From Clostridium sp. UBA4108 (GTDB lineage: Bacteria; Bacillota; Clostridia; Clostridiales; Clostridiaceae), in assembly GCA_002381695.1 (NCBI GenBank), contig DFXM01000044.1:54473-84602 (forward strand): a DNA stretch of 30,130 nt, given 5' to 3'. Under the pieces are notes generated by a model. The model ran no database searches. It had not been told where the DNA came from and saw only the letters and a program-made list of their open reading frames with translations. The translations under genes and the position numbers were made by a program. Position 1 is the stretch's first letter; each line of letters begins with the position of its first letter. Shown piece by piece: positions 1 to 7,288 of the stretch.

Positions 1-154
1 AAGCGAGTTGTTGTCTTTTAGTTTTTTGCTTGAATATAGCCTTAGTAAATCAAGATTTCGAAACGGTTGAGCAGTAATAATATGAAGTTCTAGTTAATTC
101 AATTTTTGTAATATGCCTATTTGTATAATGCACAAAATTAATTGAAACTTATAT
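1..154 (-). repeat. Dispersed repeat, copy A (window edge)
   Basis: Read on the minus strand, this stretch matches the last ~160 bases of the window (29969-30130, plus strand) with gaps. Shared blocks are TATAAGTT, CAAATAGGC, GAACTTCATATTATT and AAAGACAAC, in the same order. No protein is evident. The copy is probably cut by the window edge. The family is not one I can name. Confidence 0.5.
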
Positions 155-213
155 ATTAATATACTCCCATATCTATAAAATATAAATTTAACTAGATATG
201 AGAGTATATTAAT
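155..213 (-). terminator. Hairpin terminator after DUF1657 gene
   Basis: The arms at 155-175 and 193-213 are 21 nt each with one mismatch and a 17-nt loop. The right arm touches the stop codon of the minus-strand DUF1657 gene. The run of U expected after an intrinsic terminator is weak, so this could also be an mRNA-stabilising hairpin. Confidence 0.5.
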
Positions 214-416
214 TATTGATTATATTGAGGTTCTTCTTGTTTTACAAAGTCAAGTCTTGATTGAAGCGTTTGCTCTACACTTTCCATTGTACTTGCAAGT
301 TGATTAAACATTTGTTTTGCTTCTTGATTATCTGTATCTAAAGAAAATGTCTTCATATCAGCAGCTAACCCTTTAACACTAGCTAATGCTGTTTCAAGTT
401 TAGTTCCTGTTGGCAT
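213..416 (-). CDS. DUF1657 family spore-associated small protein
   Basis: This 67-residue soluble protein of unknown function has no membrane segment. It is clearly homologous to the 68-residue protein at 720-926: both have a SLxxxxxE/K core (SLDTDNQEAK here) followed by a helix and the same C-terminal EEPQY tail. From family knowledge, DUF1657 proteins accompany SpoVA and YetF genes in sporulating Firmicutes. The ATG is preceded by a good AAAGGAGGG site. The gene is divergent from the spoVA-type operon, and a sigma-G-like promoter lies just upstream. It probably acts in the forespore, but its biochemical role is unknown. Confidence 0.85.
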   Translation of the reverse strand: MPTGTKLETALASVKGLAADMKTFSLDTDNQEAKQMFNQLASTMESVEQTLQSRLDFVKQEEPQYNQ

Positions 417-452
417 AAAAATTCCCTCCTTTATAATTTTTTATTGCAACTA

Positions 453-482
453 TATTTTGTTCATAATCAATTTAAATATTCA
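453..482 (-). promoter_or_regulatory. Possible sigma-G promoter for DUF1657 gene
   Basis: On the minus strand, TGAATA (477-482), a 17-bp spacer and CAAAATA (453-459) resemble the forespore sigma-G pattern (GNATA and CATNNTA). The -10 lies about 37 nt before the start codon. The match is approximate but suits a spore gene. Confidence 0.4.
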
Positions 483-636
483 ATTTATTCATAATGAAAT
501 ATATTCCTTTTTAAATCTAGTCTATATTTATTAAACTTTAGCAATTTGTCTTTAATGATTTGGCTTTGTTTTAAATTTTTGTTGATATTAGAACTATGTA
601 TTATTGCAAAGCAAACTAATGATTTAAATAAATATT

Positions 637-643
637 CATATTA
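637..643 (+). promoter_or_regulatory. Possible sigma-G -10 element of the spoVA-type operon
   Basis: CATATTA fits the sigma-G -10 consensus CATNNTA and lies ~77 nt upstream of the first gene of the operon. I see no convincing -35 at the right distance, so this is tentative. Confidence 0.25.
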
Positions 644-719
644 AGAAATGAATTAAAATTAAACTCATTGGTTAAAGTAAGTTATAAAGTAATTTAATAA
701 ATATAAAGGAGACTTTTAT

Positions 720-926
720 ATGACTGCGATTTCAAAGGTAAAACAAACATTGACTACGCTAAGGGCGGCTGAGGCAACGTTAAGAATGTACTCATTACAA
801 GAACGTGATAAAGAATCTAGCGCTATTTATAATCAGGCATCTGAAGAAATAAATAAAATTAAAACAGATTTGGAAAAAAGAATAGGAGCTATGGAGTTTG
901 AGGAACCCCAATACAAAGGCAACTAA
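720..926 (+). CDS. DUF1657 family protein, first gene of spoVA-type operon
   Basis: This 68-residue helical protein is a paralogue of the divergent gene at 213-416. It has the family core (YSLQERDKES) and the terminal EEPQY motif. The ribosome site AAAGGAG sits 8 nt before the ATG. Its stop codon abuts the start of the YetF-like gene, so the two are probably co-translated. In Bacillus, DUF1657 genes are members of the accessory spoVA2mob-type operon together with yetF, spoVAC, spoVAD and spoVAE, and the same set and order is seen here. Its molecular function is unknown. Confidence 0.85.
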   Translation: MTAISKVKQTLTTLRAAEATLRMYSLQERDKESSAIYNQASEEINKIKTDLEKRIGAMEFEEPQYKGN

Positions 927-1799
927 ATGAGGTGGCACATGAATTCTTGGTTAATAATATTATTTAATTCAATAGTTTTATTTTTTTTAGCATTAGTTAT
1001 AACAAAATATATGAAGAAGAAGACATTATCTAGGGCTACTCCCTTTGACTTTATTTCTTATGCCGCCATTGCTATTATAATTACTTTAATTTCTTTAAAT
1101 ATCGTTAATAATATTTACTTTGGACTAATTACACTGGCTGTTTGGGCACTGATGCCTCTTATCTTAGATTACGCTTCCATGAAAAGTAAGTGGATTTATA
1201 ACCTAATACATGGTAAGGAAAGAGTACTAGTTAAAAACGGTAAAATCATGGAAGATAACTTATCTAAAGAGAGAATTACAGGGCAAGAATTTATACAAGA
1301 AATGCGTTCAAAAAAAGCATTTAACTTAGCCGATGTTGAATTTGCTGTAATGGAAGCAACCGGAGATATAAATGTTAGTTTAAAAGCTGATAAGAAGCCT
1401 GTTACCCCATATGATTTAGGAAAACAAGTAGCACCTAAAACTGAACCACAAACAGTTATTTTAGATGGAAATATATTAAATGAAGGTCTTACTAATGCTG
1501 GATTAAATCAAGGCTGGCTTACAACCCAGCTAGAAATCAAAGGGGTTACCCTTGAAAATGTTTTTCTTGGTCAAGTAGATTCATCTGGAGACTTATACAT
1601 AGATATTTTTGATGATATGATACAAATCCCTAAAACACAGATTAAAGAAATGCTATATGCTAGCATTCAAAAAAGTCAAGCAGATCTTATGTCATTTTCT
1701 TTAGACTGTAACAATGAAGATACAAAAACTATGTACTCACAAAATGCTGAAAAATTAGAAAAAGTCATGAAAAAATTAGAACCATATTTATTACGTTAG
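927..1799 (+). CDS. YetF/DUF421 membrane protein with C-terminal DUF1657-like segment
   Basis: This 290-residue protein has three N-terminal membrane helices (about residues 7-28, 42-60, 66-86). A cytoplasmic DUF421 (YetF/YdfR-type) region follows, including VLVKNGKIMEDNL near 100. Residues ~242-290 look like a DUF1657 domain (SFSLDCNNEDTKTMYSQNAE, as against SLDTDNQEAKQMFNQLAS in the free protein), so this is a fusion. The EEPQY tail of the free proteins is absent. Either ATG 927 or ATG 939 could be the start; a GAGGTGG site lies between them, close to the second. YetF-family proteins in spoVA2mob-type operons are linked to spore heat resistance, probably acting in the inner spore membrane. 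Confidence 0.85.
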   Translation: MRWHMNSWLIILFNSIVLFFLALVITKYMKKKTLSRATPFDFISYAAIAIIITLISLNIVNNIYFGLITLAVWALMPLILDYASMKSKWIYNLIHGKERVLVKNGKIMEDNLSKERITGQEFIQEMRSKKAFNLADVEFAVMEATGDINVSLKADKKPVTPYDLGKQVAPKTEPQTVILDGNILNEGLTNAGLNQGWLTTQLEIKGVTLENVFLGQVDSSGDLYIDIFDDMIQIPKTQIKEMLYASIQKSQADLMSFSLDCNNEDTKTMYSQNAEKLEKVMKKLEPYLLR

Positions 1800-1811
1800 A
1801 GGGTGAGATAA

Positions 1812-2291
1812 ATGTCAAATATGAAAAAGAAAAAAATGACTCCAGCTCAGCAGCAATATGATGCATTAGTGAAGAGTATAGAACCTAAAAGACATATTTT
1901 AACTAATTGTATTAGAGCCTTTCTCGTAGGTGGTGCAATATGTACAATTGGTCAAGGATTACAGTGGATTTTTATTAACTATTTTAAATTTAATGAAAAG
2001 ACCTCAGTAGCTCCTACTTCCATAGTTTTAATCTTTTTTGCAGCTTTATTTACTGGCCTTGGAATTTATGATCATCTTAGTCAATGGGCTGGATGTGGAA
2101 CTGCTGTTCCTATTACAGGATTTGCCAACTCTATAGCTTCTGCTTCAATTGAACATAAGAGTGAAGGATTTGTACTTGGAGTAGCTGGAAATATGTTCAG
2201 GCTTGCAGGCGCCATTATTGTTTATGGAGTTTTTGCTGCTTTTGTAGTTGCTACAATAAAAATGACAATAACATGGTTGGGGGCGATGTAA
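1812..2291 (+). CDS. spoVAC: Stage V sporulation protein AC
   Basis: This 159-residue integral membrane protein belongs to the SpoVAC/SpoVAEb family. Helices lie at about residues 34-56, 70-86 and 123-152, with the family's Gly-rich segment containing WAGCGTAVPITGFANSI. SpoVA proteins form the channel that loads dipicolinic acid into the forespore and releases it at germination; SpoVAC of B. subtilis behaves as a mechanosensitive channel. A GGGTGAG ribosome site precedes the ATG, and the gene abuts spoVAD directly. The homologue SpoVAE at 3316 shares the same fold and motif (FAGAGAFVPISSFGNTL). Confidence 0.93.
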   Translation: MSNMKKKKMTPAQQQYDALVKSIEPKRHILTNCIRAFLVGGAICTIGQGLQWIFINYFKFNEKTSVAPTSIVLIFFAALFTGLGIYDHLSQWAGCGTAVPITGFANSIASASIEHKSEGFVLGVAGNMFRLAGAIIVYGVFAAFVVATIKMTITWLGAM

Positions 2292-3293
2292 ATGCTTAAA
2301 GGACATCAATCCTGGATTTTTAATTCTAAACCTACAATATTAGCTTCTGCAGTTGTTGGGGGTCCTTTTGAAGGTAATGGTGCTTTAGCTGATGACTTTG
2401 ATATACTTTATGAAGATTTATGGCTTGGTCAAGATAGCTATGAAAAAGCAGAAAAGGTCCTACTTGAGCATGCTTGTGAAAGAGCAATACAAAAAGCAAA
2501 TTTGCGAAAAGAAGATATCAGCTTTTTTTTAAGTGGAGACTTAATGGATCAAATCATTTCTAGTAGCTTTACAGCAAGAACTTTAGGAATACCTTATTTA
2601 GGAATCTTTGGTGCTTGCTCTAGCTCCATGGAAGGTTTATCATTGGCAGCTCAATTAATAGAAAGTAAAGCAGCTAAATATGTTCTAGCAGCTGCAAGTA
2701 GTCATAATGCAGCTGCTGAAAAACAATTTAGATATCCTACAGATTATGGTGTTCAAAGGCCACCTACTGCTCAATGGACAGTAACTGGAGCTGGAGCCGT
2801 AGTCCTTGGACAAAATGGAGATGGACCTAAAATAACTTCTGCTACCATAGGAAGAGTAGTAGACATGGGAATTTCGGATCCCTCTAACCTTGGAGCAGCT
2901 ATGGCACCAGCAGCTGTAGATACTATTGAAGCTCATTTTAGAGATTTAAATATTGACGCTTCTCATTATGACCTTATTGCTACTGGTGATTTGGGGAAAG
3001 TTGGGCATGAACTTGCTAATGCTTTATTAGAAAAACATGGTATAAATATGCCAACACATATATTTACAGATTGCGGACTTTTAATATATAAAAAAGATCA
3101 ACCAAGCTTTTCTGGTGGCAGTGGCTGTGGTTGCTCTGCTACTGTAACTTATGGACATTTACTTAATCGTATGCGAAAAGGAGAGTTAAAAAAAATATTA
3201 ATTGTTGCAACTGGTGCCTTAATGTCTCCTCTCTCCTATCAACAAAAGGAAAGCATACCTAGCATTGCCCATGCTGTTTCTATAGAAATGTAA
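2292..3293 (+). CDS. spoVAD: Stage V sporulation protein AD
   Basis: This 333-residue soluble protein has the thiolase fold of the SpoVAD family. FGACSSSMEG near residues 107-114 corresponds to the thiolase nucleophile loop, with Cys109. SpoVAD binds dipicolinic acid and associates with the SpoVA channel at the inner spore membrane. The length matches family members (~335). Its start follows the spoVAC stop with no gap, and spoVAE follows after 22 nt. It is known as an essential partner of SpoVAC and SpoVAE for dipicolinate transport, so this operon looks functionally complete for that trio. Confidence 0.95.
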   Translation: MLKGHQSWIFNSKPTILASAVVGGPFEGNGALADDFDILYEDLWLGQDSYEKAEKVLLEHACERAIQKANLRKEDISFFLSGDLMDQIISSSFTARTLGIPYLGIFGACSSSMEGLSLAAQLIESKAAKYVLAAASSHNAAAEKQFRYPTDYGVQRPPTAQWTVTGAGAVVLGQNGDGPKITSATIGRVVDMGISDPSNLGAAMAPAAVDTIEAHFRDLNIDASHYDLIATGDLGKVGHELANALLEKHGINMPTHIFTDCGLLIYKKDQPSFSGGSGCGCSATVTYGHLLNRMRKGELKKILIVATGALMSPLSYQQKESIPSIAHAVSIEM

Positions 3294-3315
3294 AAAAGAA
3301 GGTGTGAGTTAAGTT

Positions 3316-3669
3316 ATGGAAAAATTTATTTTTGCATTTATAGTAGGTGGTTTAATTTGTGTTATTGGGCAACTTATAATGGATACTTTAAAGATTACTC
3401 CTGCACACACAACTTGTACATTAGTTGTAATTGGTGCAATTTTAGGTGGACTTGGTCTATATGATCCTTTGGTAAAGTTTGCAGGTGCAGGAGCATTTGT
3501 ACCTATAAGTAGTTTTGGAAATACCCTTGTTACGGCAGCTATAACTGAAGCTGAGCAAGCGGGCTTTATAGGAATATTTACTGGTCTTTTAAAGACAGTA
3601 AGTGCAGGAGTTTCTGCTGCAATAATCTTTGGATTTATTTCTGCCATGGTATTTAAACCAAAAGGTTAA
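3316..3669 (+). CDS. spoVAE: Stage V sporulation protein AE (SpoVAEb type)
   Basis: This 117-residue membrane protein has about four hydrophobic segments and the SpoVAC/SpoVAEb signature FAGAGAFVPISSFGNTL at about residues 55-71. It is the third member of the dipicolinate channel set spoVAC-spoVAD-spoVAE. The AAGGTGTGAG site upstream supports the ATG at 3316. It is the last gene of the operon and is followed by a strong terminator at 3740-3775. spoVAA, spoVAB and spoVAF are absent, as in accessory operons of the 2mob type. Confidence 0.93.
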   Translation: MEKFIFAFIVGGLICVIGQLIMDTLKITPAHTTCTLVVIGAILGGLGLYDPLVKFAGAGAFVPISSFGNTLVTAAITEAEQAGFIGIFTGLLKTVSAGVSAAIIFGFISAMVFKPKG

Positions 3670-3739
3670 TAAGAGCCCTTCTTCTTCACATAGTGATTAT
3701 GAATATAAAGTCTTTCTCTAAATTTCTACAAACTAAAAT

Positions 3740-3775
3740 AACCCACGACAACACATTTCTGTATTGTCGTGGGTT
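3740..3775 (+). terminator. Terminator of the spoVA-type operon
   Basis: ACCCACGACAA (3741-3751) pairs perfectly with TTGTCGTGGGT (3764-3774), extended by one A-T pair, with a short inner ACA/TGT stem in the loop. It ends in TTT. It lies 70 nt after spoVAE. Confidence 0.8.
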
Positions 3776-4030
3776 TCATGTTGGAGGCGAAGCACACCCT
3801 TTGAAACCCAATATAAATCATAATCTATAGTGCATTGTCTCTAAACTTCTCCCTACTTTTATTAAATTTTTTTCTATATTGTCTTCATTTTTAAATGATA
3901 GTAAATATCTTATATAGAGAATTCTCTTTATATCCTCATTTGTTCTATAATCTTAAGATACAAAATTCACACTCTCAACTTCATCCTAAAAACTCAAAAA
4001 TGAATTCCGATAACACTCTAAATCCCTTAC
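3776..4030. other. Intergenic stretch, nothing recognised
   Basis: AT-rich DNA between the spoVA terminator and the GNAT remnant. I see no ORF with a credible start, no strong hairpin and no clear promoter. Confidence 0.4.
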
Positions 4031-4450
4031 CTAAATAATCAACCCCATCATAATCGTATTATAATAAATTCCATTTATAAAGTTATCTTTTTTTAATATA
4101 CCTTCTGTTTCAAACCCAACCTTCTTATATAGTTCTATTGCCCTAGTATTATCCTCTCTAGTTACAAGACATATTCTTTTAGTAATTCCATTTAGCTTTG
4201 CCCACTCTATAAGATAATCCAGGATTTTTCTACCTAGTCCTAATCCACAGTATTGCTCTGCTATAACTATGCCAAAGGTTCCCACATGTTTAGTTCTAGC
4301 TTTCCGATTAGAATTAATTGATGCTATACTTACTATTTCATCATTAATTATTGCTAACAATATTATTGAATTATCTTCCCCTCTAGTAAATTCTAGATAG
4401 CTCTCAGCTCCTTTTAAATAATTTCTGCTAATAGCATTGATATTATTGTG
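4031..4450 (-). pseudogene. Decayed GNAT-family acetyltransferase
   Basis: The C-terminal two thirds of a GNAT acetyltransferase are intact, including the acetyl-CoA loop Q-x-x-G-x-G (QYCGLGLGRKIL) and the typical end TREDNTRAIELYKKVGFETEG. The frame stays coding upstream as far as about 4450 (EFTRGEDNSIILLAIINDE) but meets a stop at 4451-4453 with no ATG. The only start inside is a TTG at 4360 that would delete strand-forming sequence. Immediately upstream, a different frame reads IAIANFIQEDVYEI, which looks like the missing N-terminus, also interrupted by stops. It is therefore best read as a pseudogene broken by frameshift or deletion. Confidence 0.65.
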
Positions 4451-4590
4451 TTAGTGTAATTTCATAGACATCCTCTTGTATAAAATTAGCAATAGCTATG
4501 ATTTCTTAATTAGAGCAATTTGTAATCTTTAATATTATACTAGCACTAATTCCACGGAAAATATAAATTAAATTACAATATAAAAAATAA

Positions 4591-4621
4591 AAACGCCGCT
4601 AAATTACCTTTAGCGACGTTT
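4591..4621 (-). terminator. Terminator of the choline BMC operon
   Basis: Arms at 4591-4603 and 4609-4621 form a 13-bp stem with one G-U pair and a 5-nt loop. On the minus strand the stem is followed by TTTTTATTTTTT. It ends the long operon about 30 nt after the last BMC gene. Confidence 0.85.
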
Positions 4622-4650
4622 CTTATTTAGTTTATCTTATGCTTTAAATC

Positions 4651-4941
4651 CTATTTTACAGCTTCTTTAGATGTTGGAAGAATTACTTCAACCTCACTGT
4701 GTGGTCTTGGAATTACGTGAACTGATACTAATTCTCCAACACGTTGTGCAGCAGCAGCACCAGCATCTGTAGCAGCTTTAACAGCTCCAACGTCTCCTCT
4801 AACCATAACAGTTACAAGTCCGCCTCCAACATATTCTTTACCTATTAAATATACATTTGCAGCCTTAACCATAGCATCTGCTGCCTCTATTGATCCTATT
4901 AAACCTTTTGTTTCTATCATTCCTAATGCATCGTATTTCAT
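4651..4941 (-). CDS. BMC-H hexameric shell protein (PduA/CutA-like)
   Basis: This 96-residue single-domain BMC protein (Pfam BMC, PF00936) of the canonical PduA/EutM/CcmK type forms hexamer tiles of the microcompartment facet. Diagnostic are ALGMIETKGLIGSIEAADAM at the N-terminus, the pore loop YVGGGLVTV (about residues 37-45), the interface segment RGDVGAVKAATDAGAAAA and the VIPRPH motif near residue 77. The start has an AGGAGG site. It is the last gene of the operon. A GGG pore loop suggests passage of small polar metabolites, which is inference from PduA. Confidence 0.93.
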   Translation of the reverse strand: MKYDALGMIETKGLIGSIEAADAMVKAANVYLIGKEYVGGGLVTVMVRGDVGAVKAATDAGAAAAQRVGELVSVHVIPRPHSEVEVILPTSKEAVK

Positions 4942-5014
4942 TTTAAAATCCTCCTAAATATGTTTTATTTTTATATTATAATTTTAATTATAAACAATTA
5001 TTTTTTATGTTTTT

Positions 5015-5665
5015 TTATTTTACTATTGTTATTTTTGATTTTGAGTTAATACCCATGGCATTAGCCTCTTCAATATCAATATGACATTCAAGTTTTGAAG
5101 CATCATTAGCTCTAATAGCTACATTGCTGTATATTCCGCCTCTTAAATCCTCAAATTTTATTGATACTATTTCTCCATCATGTACTCCTAGATTTTTAGC
5201 ATCTTCAGGTGTCATGTGAATATGTCTTTGTGCAACTACTAATCCTTCTTCAATTTGAACAGAACCCTTTGGTCCAATTAATGTAACTCCTGAGGTTCTG
5301 TTTAAATCTCCAGATAATTTTACGTGGGGTACTGCTCCAAGCTTAATGCAGTCTCCCATTAATACTTCAACCTGAGTCTTACTTCTTGTAGGGCCAAGAA
5401 TTCTAACTTTTTCAATTGCACCCTTGGGTCCACAAATTGTTATAGTTTCCTTGCAAGCATATTGTCCAGGTTGAGATAAGTCTTTAAATTTAGTAAGCTG
5501 ATAATTTTTACCGAAAAGGCTTTCAAGATCCTTTTGTGAAAGATGTATATGTCTATTAGAAACTCCTACTGGAATCTCAGATGAATTTTTCTCAGATTCA
5601 GTATTTGCATCTTTATTTTTAACAGCTTCTAATAAAAGCTTTAATACCTCTTCATAATTATTCAT
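5015..5665 (-). CDS. pduL: BMC phosphotransacylase PduL
   Basis: PduL converts acyl-CoA plus phosphate to acyl-phosphate and free CoA, here most likely acetyl-CoA to acetyl-phosphate, recycling CoA inside the shell. The 216 residues contain two PduL domains, each with an HxH zinc site: SNRHIHL (His39, His41) and AQRHIHM (His148, His150). Residues 1-17 (NYEEVLKLLLEAVKN) form an amphipathic helix followed by a polar linker, a typical encapsulation peptide. The start overlaps the stop of the aldehyde dehydrogenase by one base (TAATG), giving translational coupling of consecutive enzymes. It is not related to Pta/EutD. Confidence 0.95.
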   Translation of the reverse strand: MNNYEEVLKLLLEAVKNKDANTESEKNSSEIPVGVSNRHIHLSQKDLESLFGKNYQLTKFKDLSQPGQYACKETITICGPKGAIEKVRILGPTRSKTQVEVLMGDCIKLGAVPHVKLSGDLNRTSGVTLIGPKGSVQIEEGLVVAQRHIHMTPEDAKNLGVHDGEIVSIKFEDLRGGIYSNVAIRANDASKLECHIDIEEANAMGINSKSKITIVK

Positions 5666-7254
5666 TAGTTTGCCCCCTTCATGGCAGCAACTATTTGATT
5701 AACTAAGTCTAAAAGTTCTTCATTTTTTGCGCCTTCACCACAATTATTAGTGTCTTTAGCACAATCACCAGCTTTATTTAAAACTTGTGCAGCAGCTGCA
5801 GCAATTTGATCTGGACTCATATTCATAAATTGATTTTGAGCTCCATGACAATTTTCAGCAGTTTTTATACGGTTGAAAGTTGGGTCATTAGATGCTAAAT
5901 TTGCGCAGTCTTTTATACCATAAGCAACTCTTTTGATGTTTATAAGGTGTTCTGGAGTAACATTTTCAGATACTGAACTTCCTCCCCATGTACCACATCC
6001 TAAAGTAAATGATGGGTTAAGACCTGTGCTTGCACCTGTTCCACCTTGAGTTCCACCAGTGTTAACAAGGATACGAGAAGCTGGCTTTCTAGCAAACTCC
6101 ATAACCATATTTCTGTCTTCAGTATGAAGGCTCATTGTGTGACCAATCCCATTTTGAAGTAACTCAATACTTAATTCACATGCTTCATGCCAGTCTTTTA
6201 CTGTATAGAATCCAAGAACTGTTGTAAGTTTTTCGAAGGATAATGGATTTCCTTCACCTACTCCATTTTGTCTTCCTATAAGAACTTTAGTTCCTATTGG
6301 AGCTGTAAAGCCTGCAGCATTTGCAATAACTTGTGGATTTCTTCCAACAAACTTAGCATTCATAGCATGTCCATTCTTAAATAACAGCTTACAAACCTTA
6401 TCAGTTTCCTCTGTTGTCATGAAATATCCACCTTGCTTTTTGAACTCTTCAACAACTCTATCATGATTGCATTCTTCACAGATTATTGATTGCTCTGAAG
6501 CACAAATTGTACCGTTGTCAAAAGTCTTACTTGCAATGATGTTTCTAACAGCCTTTTCTACATTAGCAGTTCTTTCGATGTATGCTGGAGAGTTTCCTGC
6601 ACCAACACCAAGAGCTGGTTTTCCTGAACTATAAGCAGCTTTAACCATTCCTGGACCACCTGTAGCTATTATTATAGCTACTTCTTTGCTCTTCATTAAC
6701 TCATTTGTAGCTCCAATTGTTGGGATAGTTACAGAGCTTATAATATTCTCTGGTGCACCAGCCTCAACAGCTGCCTTACACATTAATTCAGCTGCTTTAA
6801 TTGTACATTTTGCAGCAGATGGGTGTGGTGAGAAAACTATAGCATTACGTGATTTAATTGAAATCATAGCTTTGAAAATTGCAGTAGAAGTTGGGTTTGT
6901 TGAAGGTACTATACCCATAACCAAACCAACTGGTTCAGCAAGTTCTATAAGCTGCTTTTCCTTATCTTCTCTAATTACACCTATGGTTTTCATATCTTTA
7001 ATTGAATCATATAGTATAGTAGATGCTAAATGGTTTTTGAAAGTTTTATCTTCAGCTATACCAAAACCTGTCTCTTCAACTGCCATTTGTGCTAAACAAG
7101 CAGCATTTTCTTCTGCAACTCTAACCATGTTTCGTAAAATTTTATCAATTTGCTCTTCAGTATAGTCAGCAATTTTATTAGCTGCTATTTTTCCAAGTCT
7201 AGCAATATCTCTTGCTTGTTGTATTGAACGCAAATCCTTATCAAAATTTTCCAT
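5665..7254 (-). CDS. CoA-acylating acetaldehyde dehydrogenase (active paralogue)
   Basis: This 529-residue aldehyde dehydrogenase of the EutE/PduP family oxidises acetaldehyde with NAD+ and CoA to acetyl-CoA. The catalytic nucleophile is Cys251 in FDNGTICASEQS, and the cofactor-binding region STNPTSTAIFKAM and the GVGAGNSP loop are normal. The C-terminus has a flexible linker (about 490-510) and an amphipathic helix EELLDLVNQIVAAM, a likely encapsulation peptide. It is co-translated with pduL. In known choline loci the equivalent enzyme is often called CutF. It is 59% or so of the way through the cargo operon, far from CutC, whereas its Cys-less sister is next to CutC. Confidence 0.92.
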   Translation of the reverse strand: MENFDKDLRSIQQARDIARLGKIAANKIADYTEEQIDKILRNMVRVAEENAACLAQMAVEETGFGIAEDKTFKNHLASTILYDSIKDMKTIGVIREDKEKQLIELAEPVGLVMGIVPSTNPTSTAIFKAMISIKSRNAIVFSPHPSAAKCTIKAAELMCKAAVEAGAPENIISSVTIPTIGATNELMKSKEVAIIIATGGPGMVKAAYSSGKPALGVGAGNSPAYIERTANVEKAVRNIIASKTFDNGTICASEQSIICEECNHDRVVEEFKKQGGYFMTTEETDKVCKLLFKNGHAMNAKFVGRNPQVIANAAGFTAPIGTKVLIGRQNGVGEGNPLSFEKLTTVLGFYTVKDWHEACELSIELLQNGIGHTMSLHTEDRNMVMEFARKPASRILVNTGGTQGGTGASTGLNPSFTLGCGTWGGSSVSENVTPEHLINIKRVAYGIKDCANLASNDPTFNRIKTAENCHGAQNQFMNMSPDQIAAAAAQVLNKAGDCAKDTNNCGEGAKNEELLDLVNQIVAAMKGAN

Positions 7255-7288
7255 TATTCTTTACTTCCTTTCATAAACCTTAAAATAA

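Noticed and set aside
2685..2936. ORF antisense to spoVAD
   Set aside because: Ser/Tyr/Cys-rich low-complexity translation, no ribosome site, fully inside a well-supported gene.
6686..7165. 159-codon plus-strand ORF inside the aldehyde dehydrogenase
   Set aside because: It is the mirror of a conserved coding frame and has no motif or promoter.
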